Part shown: positions 7,636 to 14,761 of the stretch, in pieces
How the letters are laid out: every line of letters begins with the position of its first letter
Position numbering within the stretch: the stretch's first letter is position 1
Source: Spirochaetales bacterium
GTDB lineage: Bacteria > Spirochaetota > Spirochaetia > DSM-27196 > Salinispiraceae
DNA: 64,000 nucleotides
Assembly (NCBI GenBank): GCA_009991955.1
Contig: JAACWS010000011.1
Span: 1-64,000, forward strand
Direction: 5' to 3'
The notes under the pieces: model-generated
What the model was told of the DNA's origin: nothing
The model's input: only the letters and a program-made list of their open reading frames with translations
Database searches by the model: none
Translations under genes and position numbers: made by a program

Positions 7636-8495
7636 GCTCCCGTGGAAGGGTAGATCGAAAAATTGCGAAGTTCCGAGGCGACTCGGAACGCGTAGGGACC
7701 AAAGATCTCGAATCTTCCAATACCCGAAGCCTCTAGCACAACTCGGTCTTCGTCGGACAGGACAGGTACAATATGAAATTCCTTCCGTAAGTAACCTTGA
7801 ATCTGAAAATCCAAAGGTAAAGACCCAGAAAACTCAAGAACATCGACCAGGGGCATTCCTTGAATTCGATATTTTGGATTTTTTTCTAGAATGAGCGACC
7901 CCGAAGCCGAATAACCGGAAAAACGAAAGGGTCCAGTACCGACTCCGTCTAGACGAATCGAAAATTCTGGTGACCCCAGGAGGGAAAGCACATCAAATTG
8001 GCGGTTCAAGTGGGGAATACGTATTCGATAGGGGCCTTCTTCCACGGGAACGAGGCTTGTCATATCGATAGCGAGGTCTCCCAACGAGTCGACTACATAA
8101 TGAGAGGTCAATTCTACCCCGTTATGAAAATACACCCCTCTTTTGAGGTCCAGGTATAAATATGTTTCATCAAAATCCCACCTTGAGGCCAAAGCAGGGA
8201 CTATTCTCTTTTGCTCATCTACTAGGACAAGAGTTTCAAATAATTGAGAAAGTACCGATACGAAGGCTGAGTTGGACAAATCAATCGAACGAAAATTCGA
8301 AAGGTCGACCTGGTGAGGAATGCGTATTCGTAGATCATTCGAGGGTGAGGAAAAACATCCAACAAGTACTGTCAGAACCAAAATAATAAAAAAGGGCCGA
8401 AAAATTTTCGACCCAAATTCTTTGATTTTAGAATGAACGGGTAAAAAATTTATTTTCCCCGATTTTCTGTACGGTCTTTGGAGGAATTTAGACAA
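7584..8495 (-). CDS. Short family 5 solute-binding lipoprotein (peptide-binding-like)
   Basis: 303 residues. A hydrophobic stretch FFIILVLTVLVGC near residue 37-49 is a lipoprotein signal with Cys as the lipid site. The segment FETLVLVDEQKRIVPALASRWDFDETYLYLDLKRGVYFHNG is the start of the SBP_bac_5 (DppA/OppA) fold. Family members are about 500 residues; here the middle and C-terminal lobes are largely missing, yet the frame is intact, so it is either a reduced form or a relic. The start is TTG at 8495, three bases after the cheY-like stop, without a Shine-Dalgarno sequence, implying coupling. No transporter genes lie nearby. The 3' end overlaps the convergent gene by 52 bases. Confidence 0.65.
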   Translation of the reverse strand: MSKFLQRPYRKSGKINFLPVHSKIKEFGSKIFRPFFIILVLTVLVGCFSSPSNDLRIRIPHQVDLSNFRSIDLSNSAFVSVLSQLFETLVLVDEQKRIVPALASRWDFDETYLYLDLKRGVYFHNGVELTSHYVVDSLGDLAIDMTSLVPVEEGPYRIRIPHLNRQFDVLSLLGSPEFSIRLDGVGTGPFRFSGYSASGSLILEKNPKYRIQGMPLVDVLEFSGSLPLDFQIQGYLRKEFHIVPVLSDEDRVVLEASGIGRFEIFGPYAFRVASELRNFSIYPSTGAYDFRRTTLVQEEGISP

Positions 8496-8498
8496 GGT

Positions 8499-8936
8499 CT
8501 ATTTTTTTAGCACAGAAACGATTCGCTCGAGAACTTTGTTTCTATCCAAAGGTTTTACTATATAGTTCTTTGCTCCGGCGATGAGGGCGTCTTTTACTAA
8601 ATCGTTTTTCCCTAATGCAGAAACCATTACGACCCTCGAGTTGGTGTCAAATTCCCTAATTTGCTTCAAGGCAGAAATTCCATCGAGCTTCGGCATGGTA
8701 ATATCCATAGTAACCAAATCGACCTTCGGAAATAACTCCTTGTATTTTTCCACTCCAGCTTCCCCATCGCCACTGGTAGCAAGGACCTCAAACCCCGCAG
8801 AGGTAAGAATCTGCCCTAATTGTTTCGCGATAAATAACGAATCGTCGACTATAAGTACCCGATAGGGGGTTCCGTCATCTTTTAGCCCCTCGGGATCTTT
8901 TTCGTTTAGACTGGGAAAATCCCCTTTATGCCTCAT
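8499..8936 (-). CDS. CheY-like single-domain response regulator
   Basis: 145 residues: a short charged N-terminal extension then one receiver domain. Acidic pair D31-D32 (LIVDDS), phosphoacceptor D78 (TMDITMPKLDG), the conserved Ser after the fourth strand (VMVSALG) and Lys in NYIVKP are all present, so it should be phosphorylated by a histidine kinase. There is no output domain. The frame extends upstream to 9026, but the ATG at 8936 has GGTGAGG about 8 bases before it and gives a normal CheY length. A TATACT (8962-8957, minus strand) lies upstream as a possible -10. The next gene starts 3 bases after its stop. Confidence 0.85.
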   Translation of the reverse strand: MRHKGDFPSLNEKDPEGLKDDGTPYRVLIVDDSLFIAKQLGQILTSAGFEVLATSGDGEAGVEKYKELFPKVDLVTMDITMPKLDGISALKQIREFDTNSRVVMVSALGKNDLVKDALIAGAKNYIVKPLDRNKVLERIVSVLKK

Positions 8937-9041
8937 TGTATCTACCTCACCATTCAAGTATATCCCAAGGAAGCCCAAAATGTACACGGTCCCTAGGATG
9001 AGTTCAGAGAAAATTCTATAGGACACCCACGTCCAAATCGA

Positions 9042-9047
9042 TATAAT
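9042..9047 (+). promoter_or_regulatory. Consensus -10 box six bases before the photolyase ATG
   Basis: Perfect TATAAT ends at 9047 and the ATG begins at 9054, so transcription would start on the start codon. The -35 region is weak (TAGGAC at 17 bases). AGGA lies one base before ATG, too close to act as a ribosome binding site. Confidence 0.5.
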
Positions 9048-9053
9048 CTAGGA

Positions 9054-10484
9054 ATGGAAGAAAGAATTCGAGTTGTCGCCGAACTACCCCGACGAGACAA
9101 GGGTGAATATGTACTGTACTGGATGCAGGCAGCCCAACGAATCCGGCATAATTACGCCCTTGGCTATGCGATTTCCCAGGCGAATGACTTAAGAAAACCT
9201 TTGAGGGTTATTTTCGTCTTGACCGCCTACCCAGAAGCGAACATTCGACACTATTGGTTCATGATACAAGGGCTTAGCGAAGTTGGGACCGAACTGAAAG
9301 AACTAGGAATCGACTTTCAGGTTTTTCACGGTTCACCACCTGAGGTAGTCGAAAGGTTTTCAAAAAAAGCTGTACTCGTAGTGTCGGAAAAAGCCTATCT
9401 CCGAACACCCCGGGACTGGCGGCGTACCCTGGCAAACACAATCACTTGCCAATATATCGAAGTGGAAACAGAAACCGTTGTTCCAATCGAAACAACGAGC
9501 ATAAAGGAAGAATACGCCGCTGCTACTATCCGAAAGAAAATTACCAGTCGTTGGCAGAATTATCTACAGCCCTATTTCTTGCCCGAATATTTGGCTGGGA
9601 CTGGGAAGGCGGACTGGACAGATGGAGAAATTCGACTCGCGTCCTTCTCGAGTTCGGACTTACTTTCCACTTATCTGAACCTCTCCCCTTCACCAAAGAT
9701 TAGCCCAACCTTTGCGGGGGGGTACTCCCACGCTATTGGCCACCTGAGGCATTTTTTTTCCCAAGGGCTCAAGGACTTCGCCGATAGACGGAGCGATCCT
9801 TCCTTGGAAATCCAATCAAACTTGAGTCCCTACCTCCATTTTGGTCAAATTTCTTCTTCCGAAGCAGCCCTCCTCGCTTTAGAGTTTTGGAAGGAACAAA
9901 CCGGTGTAGAATATAACATCCTAGCTACATCTACCGAGGCTCGACCAGATCATCCACTTTATGCGTTTTTGGAGGAACTCATCGTTCGAAGGGAGTTGGC
10001 ATTTAATTTTTGCTACTACAACCCAAACTACGATAACTATACATGTCTACCGGACTGGGCAAAAAAAACCCTCGCTAACCACTCCACCGATGAACGAAGC
10101 CCCCTTTACACTCTCGAGGACCTGGAACAAGGAAAAACCTACGATCCCTATTGGAACGCCTGTATGAAAGAAGGGTTAATTACGGGAAAAATGGCAGGCT
10201 ATATGCGAATGTATTGGGCGAAGAAAATCCTGGAATGGTCTCCAAAACCCGAAGTAGCCTACTCTCGTATACTCTACCTCAATAATAAGTACTTTCTCGA
10301 TGGACGGGACCCAAACTCCTATGCGGGAGTTGCGTGGTGTTTTGGAAAACACGATCGACCCTGGACCGAGAGAGCGATCTTTGGAAGTGTACGATACATG
10401 AACGATAAGGGCCTCGAACGCAAATTCAAAATAAAGGACTACGCTGCGAAGTGGAATACTGGAGAACTACCCGAAAATTCCTAA
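9054..10484 (+). CDS. phr: Class II CPD DNA photolyase
   Basis: 476-residue flavoprotein that uses blue/UV-A light to split cyclobutane pyrimidine dimers. Class II features are clear: YWMQAAQRIRHNYAL at the N-terminus, SPYLHFGQISS, ELIVRRELAFNFCYYNPNYD, DPYWNACMKEG, GKMAGYMRMYWAKKILEW, and the near-invariant LDGRDPNSYAGVAWCFGKHD followed by WTERAIFGSVRYM. A photolyase implies some exposure to light. The 3' end overlaps the convergent ABC-F gene by four bases. A TATAAT just six bases before the ATG suggests a leaderless mRNA. Confidence 0.95.
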   Translation: MEERIRVVAELPRRDKGEYVLYWMQAAQRIRHNYALGYAISQANDLRKPLRVIFVLTAYPEANIRHYWFMIQGLSEVGTELKELGIDFQVFHGSPPEVVERFSKKAVLVVSEKAYLRTPRDWRRTLANTITCQYIEVETETVVPIETTSIKEEYAAATIRKKITSRWQNYLQPYFLPEYLAGTGKADWTDGEIRLASFSSSDLLSTYLNLSPSPKISPTFAGGYSHAIGHLRHFFSQGLKDFADRRSDPSLEIQSNLSPYLHFGQISSSEAALLALEFWKEQTGVEYNILATSTEARPDHPLYAFLEELIVRRELAFNFCYYNPNYDNYTCLPDWAKKTLANHSTDERSPLYTLEDLEQGKTYDPYWNACMKEGLITGKMAGYMRMYWAKKILEWSPKPEVAYSRILYLNNKYFLDGRDPNSYAGVAWCFGKHDRPWTERAIFGSVRYMNDKGLERKFKIKDYAAKWNTGELPENS

Positions 10485-12115
10485 ATTTGTGCCCGTTGAT
10501 GCCCGTGCCAAAGCTTATCCCGTAACCCAATAACCTCGGGATTAATAAGGTACTCTTCGAAAGGCATCATCCGGTCAATGACTCCACCGGGAGCAAACTC
10601 AATGATGCGGTTTGCGATCGTAGCAATAAACTGATGGTCGTGGCTGTTAAAGAGAACTACCTCGGGAAACTCAATAAGTCCCGTATTAAGGGCGGTTATA
10701 GATTCTAGGTCCAGGTGATTCGTAGGTTCGTCGAGGATGATCACATTCGCTCCCGAAAGCATCATTTTTGACAGCATACATCGGACTTTTTCTCCCCCTG
10801 AGAGAACATTGACCGGCTTGAGAGAATCTTCCCCCGAAAAGAGCATTCTGCCGAGAAATCCTCGCACGTATGCCTCATCGGTAACAGGACTGAACTGTCG
10901 AAGCCAGTCGGTGATAGAATCGTCGCTAGAAAAATACCTTCCATTGTTTTTTGGAAAATAACTGCGGGTAATCGTCACGCCCCACTCGATATCGCCGGTC
11001 TGGGGAGGTATTTCCTCGCTTATTATTTCAAAAAAACTCGTCTTTGCGCTATTCATTGGGCCTACGAAAGCGATTTTGTCTCCTCGGTTCACCGTTACAT
11101 TCAAAGACGAAAAATGAGTTTCGTTTTCGAACCGGTAACCGAGGTTGCGTACATCGAGGACAATTTTTCCACATTCCCGCTCAGGCTTGAAACCTACGTA
11201 AGGAAATCGGCGACTTGAGGATGGCATCTGACTGAGGTCCAATTTTTCTAGGAGCTTTTTTCTGCTCGTTGCTTGTTTTGCCTTCGATGCGTTTGAGGAG
11301 AATCGTTGTATAAATTCCTTTAGTTCTGCAGCCTTATCTTCGGCTTTACGTTTTTCATCTCGTTTTTGTTTGGCTACTAATTGACTGGAAAAATACCAGA
11401 AATCATAGTTCCCGACATACATCTTGATATGTCCAAAATCGACATCACAAATATGGGTACACACCTGATTGAGAAAATGTCGGTCGTGACTAACAACTAT
11501 TACCAGGTTTTCGAATTTTTCCAGGAATTCTTCTAGCCAGTTTATTGACTCAAGGTCAAGGCTATTCGTCGGCTCGTCGAGGAGAAGGATATCGGGATTT
11601 CCAAAGAGCGCTTGGGCCAGGAGAACTCGAACCTTGAGGGTGCCGTCCAAATCGGCCATAAGTGTTTCGTGATGTTCGCCACCAAGACCCAAACCGGCCA
11701 AGAGAATTCCGGCCTCTGATTCCGACTCGTAGCCTCCCATTTCTCCAAAAAGCCCTTCGAGCTCTCCAACTCTCATTCCTTCTTCTTCGGTCATTGTAGA
11801 TTTCGCATACAAGACCTCTCGCTCGGTCATAATTGAGTAAAGTTCGGGATTTCCCATAATTACCGTCTGCATGACCGTGAACTCGTCGTAGGCATATTGG
11901 TCTTGCTTGAGTACCGACAGCCTTGCACCTTGAGGGATTGCTATTTCACCAGAGTAGAAGTCGATATCGCCGGAGAGAATCTTTAGAAAAGTCGATTTCC
12001 CCGCACCGTTGGCGCCAATAATCCCATAACAGTTACCAGGATTAAATTTTAGGCTTACCTCTTTGAATAAGGGTTTTGTGCCAAAAGTGAGACTGACATC
12101 GGAAACGGTAATCAT
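10481..12115 (-). CDS. ABC-F family ATPase (YbiT/YkpA-like)
   Basis: 544 residues with two ABC modules and no membrane segments. Walker A GANGAGKS and Walker B/H motif LLLDEPTNSLDLES in the first; GPMNSAKTS (a degenerate Walker A, with NSAKT rather than GxGKT), LSGGEKVR and VIILDEPTNHLDLES in the second. The linker (residues about 235-310) is charged and coiled, as in ABC-F proteins that bind the ribosomal E site. I start it at 12115, where GGAAGGAG lies 8 bases upstream; the frame runs on to 12136. A good promoter lies at 12152-12180. Distinct from EttA at 28486. Confidence 0.85.
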   Translation of the reverse strand: MITVSDVSLTFGTKPLFKEVSLKFNPGNCYGIIGANGAGKSTFLKILSGDIDFYSGEIAIPQGARLSVLKQDQYAYDEFTVMQTVIMGNPELYSIMTEREVLYAKSTMTEEEGMRVGELEGLFGEMGGYESESEAGILLAGLGLGGEHHETLMADLDGTLKVRVLLAQALFGNPDILLLDEPTNSLDLESINWLEEFLEKFENLVIVVSHDRHFLNQVCTHICDVDFGHIKMYVGNYDFWYFSSQLVAKQKRDEKRKAEDKAAELKEFIQRFSSNASKAKQATSRKKLLEKLDLSQMPSSSRRFPYVGFKPERECGKIVLDVRNLGYRFENETHFSSLNVTVNRGDKIAFVGPMNSAKTSFFEIISEEIPPQTGDIEWGVTITRSYFPKNNGRYFSSDDSITDWLRQFSPVTDEAYVRGFLGRMLFSGEDSLKPVNVLSGGEKVRCMLSKMMLSGANVIILDEPTNHLDLESITALNTGLIEFPEVVLFNSHDHQFIATIANRIIEFAPGGVIDRMMPFEEYLINPEVIGLRDKLWHGHQRAQI

Positions 12116-12151
12116 TCGCGCTACTCCTTCCCTCAAGTCGAGGGGCCCCCA

Positions 12152-12180
12152 TTTGTAACGACTGAGAACCGTGTTGTCAA
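12152..12180 (-). promoter_or_regulatory. ABC-F gene promoter
   Basis: Minus strand: TTGACA (12180-12175), 17 bases, TACAAA (12157-12152). The -35 hexamer overlaps almost completely with the -35 of the divergent promoter at 12174-12202, so the two promoters should compete for polymerase. Confidence 0.6.
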
Positions 12181-12202
12181 TCCTTTCGGGATTTCTTATA
12201 TT
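12174..12202 (+). promoter_or_regulatory. Promoter of the small metal-binding protein gene (leaderless)
   Basis: TTGTCA (12174-12179), 17 bases, TATATT (12197-12202). The ATG follows 6 bases after the -10, so the first transcribed base should be the A of the start codon. There is no Shine-Dalgarno sequence. Confidence 0.6.
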
Positions 12203-12208
12203 TTAGCC

Positions 12209-12496
12209 ATGTTATTTACAAAGAAAAATTTGAGCCCTAAAGAACCAGAAAAGAAAGTTCGGGGCCTTCTTGATGTCGACGGCGCAACGTGCTCCAGTTG
12301 TGTATATACGATTGAACACGTAGGCGCAAAGCTCAAAGGTGTGTACGACTGCTATGTCGACCGAAATACGAGTCAAATTCAACTCACCTACGATGGTTCC
12401 CAAGAGACCCTCGACCGAATCGTGGAATTAGTCGATAAAATCGGGTACACCGCCGTGGTTAACGTACCCGACGTTGACAATCTCGCCAAAGCTTAG
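12209..12496 (+). CDS. Heavy-metal-associated (HMA) domain protein, CopZ-like
   Basis: 95 residues with one HMA domain. The metal site GATCSSC (Cys about residues 29 and 32) sits in the usual loop between the first strand and helix, and the order of beta and alpha segments (QIQLTYDGSQETLDRIVELVDKIGYTA) fits. Such domains carry Cu(I) or similar soft metals in the cytoplasm. A charged extension of about 18 residues precedes the domain. No P-type ATPase or copper regulator lies nearby, so its partner is unknown. Expressed from a promoter back to back with the ABC-F gene. Confidence 0.8.
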   Translation: MLFTKKNLSPKEPEKKVRGLLDVDGATCSSCVYTIEHVGAKLKGVYDCYVDRNTSQIQLTYDGSQETLDRIVELVDKIGYTAVVNVPDVDNLAKA

Positions 12497-12523
12497 ATTG
12501 AGTATTTTTAGAGGTCCAAAGCT

Positions 12524-13876
12524 CTAATTGATTGCCGCCGCGGAGGTTATTTCCGATAAATCGGTGTTTAGTCTGTGGGAATACTCCAAGTCGTTTTGAA
12601 GTTTCGATACTTGAAGGTTCAGTCGATCAAGGCGGGCTGCCAAGAGCCTCGCCAGAAGAATGCCATAGTGGGGCTGACTTTTAATGCTATTTACGAAGTC
12701 ATTTTTCGATACTTTTATAAGAACCGAGACTCCATTTGAGACCACGGTAGCCGATCGCTTATTCGATAAGAGAAACGACATTTCTCCAAGGAATAGATCG
12801 TCCGGTGACAATTTTGAAACGAGCCGGTCGCCAGAGTAGATATCCAAGACTCCCGAAACGATGTAGTACAGAAAGTTCGAGGCCTCGCCTTCTTTAAAAA
12901 TTACTTCGCCATCCTCGAACTTGGTTTCTTGTTGCTCAGAGAAGATCGATGGAACGACATTTGTCTCGTTTGCCATATGGGCGATCTCAAAACTCACTTC
13001 GTTTCCACTATCGTTATACCGAAGATTTTGGGCATACAGCCCTGCCATGAGAATTCCTCGACCGTGAAGTTCAAGGCCCCGGCCCTGCTCGGGATTTCCC
13101 ATTCGAGTCTTCCAGTCAAAACCTTGGCCTTCATCTCGGATAGTAAAGACCGACTTTTCTTGGGTAATTCTATAGGAGAAAAAGACCTTTCGTTTTCGAA
13201 TTTCGGGGATTTTACATTTTTCTCGAATGAGATCGAGAATATCTCCGTGATTTTCTAACCAATCGGTTTTCTCCGGGTAGGTAATACAGCAATTACCGTG
13301 TTCGACCGCATTCATGAGTAGTTCGAAGAGGGCAACGTGGAGTTTCTCTTTCCCTTCTTGGTTCACGTACCCAAGGTTAAAAAGATAGTTTGGAATGAGA
13401 TTTGCATAGGTACCAACATTGAAGGGATCATTATCCATGACCAGACTTCCGGAAATACTCTTGAGCAAATACCGTTGGAGATCTCTCTGGAAAATTACCT
13501 GCCTATTTTGTAAAAGAATACGCAATACCCGGAAAAAACCCTGGACGAACTCAGCCCGGGCCATTGTTGCAATTACGTTTGTGTTCTTACTTAATTCCTC
13601 TACTTTTTTTTTGTCGTTTCGGGATGTAACAAGAATCAACCCTGAATAATGTAACCATCGGTCCTTCTTTATTTCGGCCAGTAACCGGGGACTCGGGATC
13701 TTCGAATCATTCATATTCACAACACATACTTCGGGCAATTCGTACTTCAAGTACTCAAGAGCCGGTACCGCTTCGGTAAGAAATTCGGGCTCAAAAAAAT
13801 CTTGAAACTTCCGAGTAATCTGAAGGATTTTTTCGTTGAGGGCCTCATCGGTACTTATAACTGCCATCTTTCTCAC
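12524..13876 (-). CDS. Receiver-like / RsbW-type ATPase / cyclic nucleotide-binding protein
   Basis: 450 residues with three regions. 1-120: receiver-like fold with D10-E11, a possible phosphoacceptor D57 (NMNDSKIP) and VTSRN, but no clear conserved Lys. About 165-310: GHKL ATPase with N-box LFELLMNAVEHGN, G1 DEGQGFDW and G2 GRGILMAG, like RsbW-type serine kinases/anti-sigma factors. About 320-420: cyclic nucleotide-binding domain with FKEGEASNFLYYIVSGVL and the phosphate cassette GEMSFLLSNKRSATV keeping Glu and Arg. The start is GTG at 13876, 7 bases after GAGGAG; an in-frame ATG downstream is too far from it. A GCCGATAT upstream resembles a sigma-28 -10 but lacks a good -35. The role is inferred as signal integration; the target is unknown. 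Confidence 0.75.
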   Translation of the reverse strand: MRKMAVISTDEALNEKILQITRKFQDFFEPEFLTEAVPALEYLKYELPEVCVVNMNDSKIPSPRLLAEIKKDRWLHYSGLILVTSRNDKKKVEELSKNTNVIATMARAEFVQGFFRVLRILLQNRQVIFQRDLQRYLLKSISGSLVMDNDPFNVGTYANLIPNYLFNLGYVNQEGKEKLHVALFELLMNAVEHGNCCITYPEKTDWLENHGDILDLIREKCKIPEIRKRKVFFSYRITQEKSVFTIRDEGQGFDWKTRMGNPEQGRGLELHGRGILMAGLYAQNLRYNDSGNEVSFEIAHMANETNVVPSIFSEQQETKFEDGEVIFKEGEASNFLYYIVSGVLDIYSGDRLVSKLSPDDLFLGEMSFLLSNKRSATVVSNGVSVLIKVSKNDFVNSIKSQPHYGILLARLLAARLDRLNLQVSKLQNDLEYSHRLNTDLSEITSAAAIN

Positions 13877-13953
13877 AAGACTTCTCCTCTTTTGGAGAAT
13901 ATCGGCACTTTTTCTATCTACCTGAGGATTCCTAGGGATCTAAGTCCCGGGAC

Positions 13954-13981
13954 AAAAAAAACCGCTCCTTTTCAGGAACGG
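13954..13981 (-). terminator. rpsD terminator
   Basis: Minus strand CCGTTCCTGAAAAGGAGCGG forms a stem with one mismatch and is followed by eight T (A run 13954-13961 on the plus strand). It lies about 60 bases after rpsD. Another small hairpin (TGGTCAC/GTGACCA, about 13993-14025) lies between. Confidence 0.75.
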
Positions 13982-14043
13982 AAATTTGGAACTGGTCACT
14001 CATGTGAATGGGTCGAAGGTGACCATTTCCCAGGCTTGTCTAC

Positions 14044-14658
14044 TTACTTCGAATAGAATTCAACGATCATTTGCTCTTCAGCGATGGTCGGAATCATATC
14101 TCTTGTTGGAAGAACAGTAACCTTTGCGGTCAAGTCATCGGCTGAAAGACTCAACCAAGGGGTAAGGGCACGATGATTATTTTCGCTTATAAGTCGTCGC
14201 ACCAATTCCTTTGAAGACTCTCGGGGTTTTACCGTAATTTCGTCCCCCGGCTTTACTTGGGCCGAAGGAATATTTACCCGACGCCCGTTCAGGTAAATAT
14301 GACCGTGACCTACCAACTGGCGCGCTTGGATCCGGCTCGAGGCCATTCCTAAGCGGTACACCACGTTGTCAAGTCTTCGCTCCAGAAGTATTAGCATATT
14401 GTGTCCCGTTACGCCCTTCAGAGTCTTTGCCTTAGCAAAAACATTTCGGAACTGGCGCTCCGAGAGTCCATACGCAAATTTCACCTTCTGCTTCTCTGCC
14501 AGCTGCCGGCCGTACTCAGACTGACGAGCTCGTCCCTTCTTGGGTTCTCCAGGAGGGGCGGGCTTCTTTTTTAAGAGCCGGTCGTACTTTGGGTTCCCGA
14601 AAATATTCAGGCCAAAGCGACGAACAATCTTACCTTTGGCAGTGCTATTCTTTGCCAT
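14044..14658 (-). CDS. rpsD: 30S ribosomal protein S4
   Basis: 204 residues, full length. The N-terminal domain is GNPKYDRLLKKKPAPPGEPKKGRARQSEYGRQLAEKQKVKFAYGLSERQF, and the S4 RNA-binding domain follows with RLDNVVYRLGMASSRIQARQLVGHGHIYLNGRRVNIPS. S4 is a primary 16S rRNA-binding protein. The gene stands alone, away from the alpha operon. Start at 14658 is chosen because AAGGAG lies 9 bases upstream; a TTG two codons earlier is only 3 bases from it. It has its own promoter and a hairpin in the leader. Confidence 0.95.
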   Translation of the reverse strand: MAKNSTAKGKIVRRFGLNIFGNPKYDRLLKKKPAPPGEPKKGRARQSEYGRQLAEKQKVKFAYGLSERQFRNVFAKAKTLKGVTGHNMLILLERRLDNVVYRLGMASSRIQARQLVGHGHIYLNGRRVNIPSAQVKPGDEITVKPRESSKELVRRLISENNHRALTPWLSLSADDLTAKVTVLPTRDMIPTIAEEQMIVEFYSK

Positions 14659-14675
14659 TCGCAAAAACTCCTTGC

Positions 14676-14693
14676 TTGGGGGAGTTACCCCAA
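14676..14693 (-). promoter_or_regulatory. Hairpin just before the rpsD ribosome binding site
   Basis: Minus strand TTGGGG-TAACTC-CCCCAA, six pairs, ends 2-3 bases before the AAGGAG of rpsD (14673-14668). Since S4 represses its own translation in other bacteria, an autoregulatory role is a reasonable guess. Confidence 0.4.
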
Positions 14694-14709
14694 TGTATAG
14701 TGAGACAAA

Positions 14710-14738
14710 AATTTATCCTATGTCTATCGGTGTGTCAA
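14710..14738 (-). promoter_or_regulatory. rpsD promoter
   Basis: Minus strand: perfect TTGACA (14738-14733), 17 bases, TAAATT (14715-14710). It gives a leader of roughly 45 bases containing the hairpin and Shine-Dalgarno sequence. Confidence 0.7.
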
Positions 14739-14761
14739 GGTAGTGATACGGTCTCCGACCC

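Noticed and set aside
10675-10720. Third copy of the repeat (GTATTAAGGGCGGTTATAG)
   Set aside because: Lies inside the ABC-F coding sequence, blocks are in the wrong order and spacing, and no hairpin is present.
12508-12527. Terminator between the HMA gene and the convergent gene
   Set aside because: TTAGAG/CTCTAA pair but neither strand has a T run after the stem.
13884-13910. Sigma-28 promoter before the receiver/ATPase/cNMP gene
   Set aside because: GCCGATAT matches the -10 well, but the -35 is poor; kept only as a remark.
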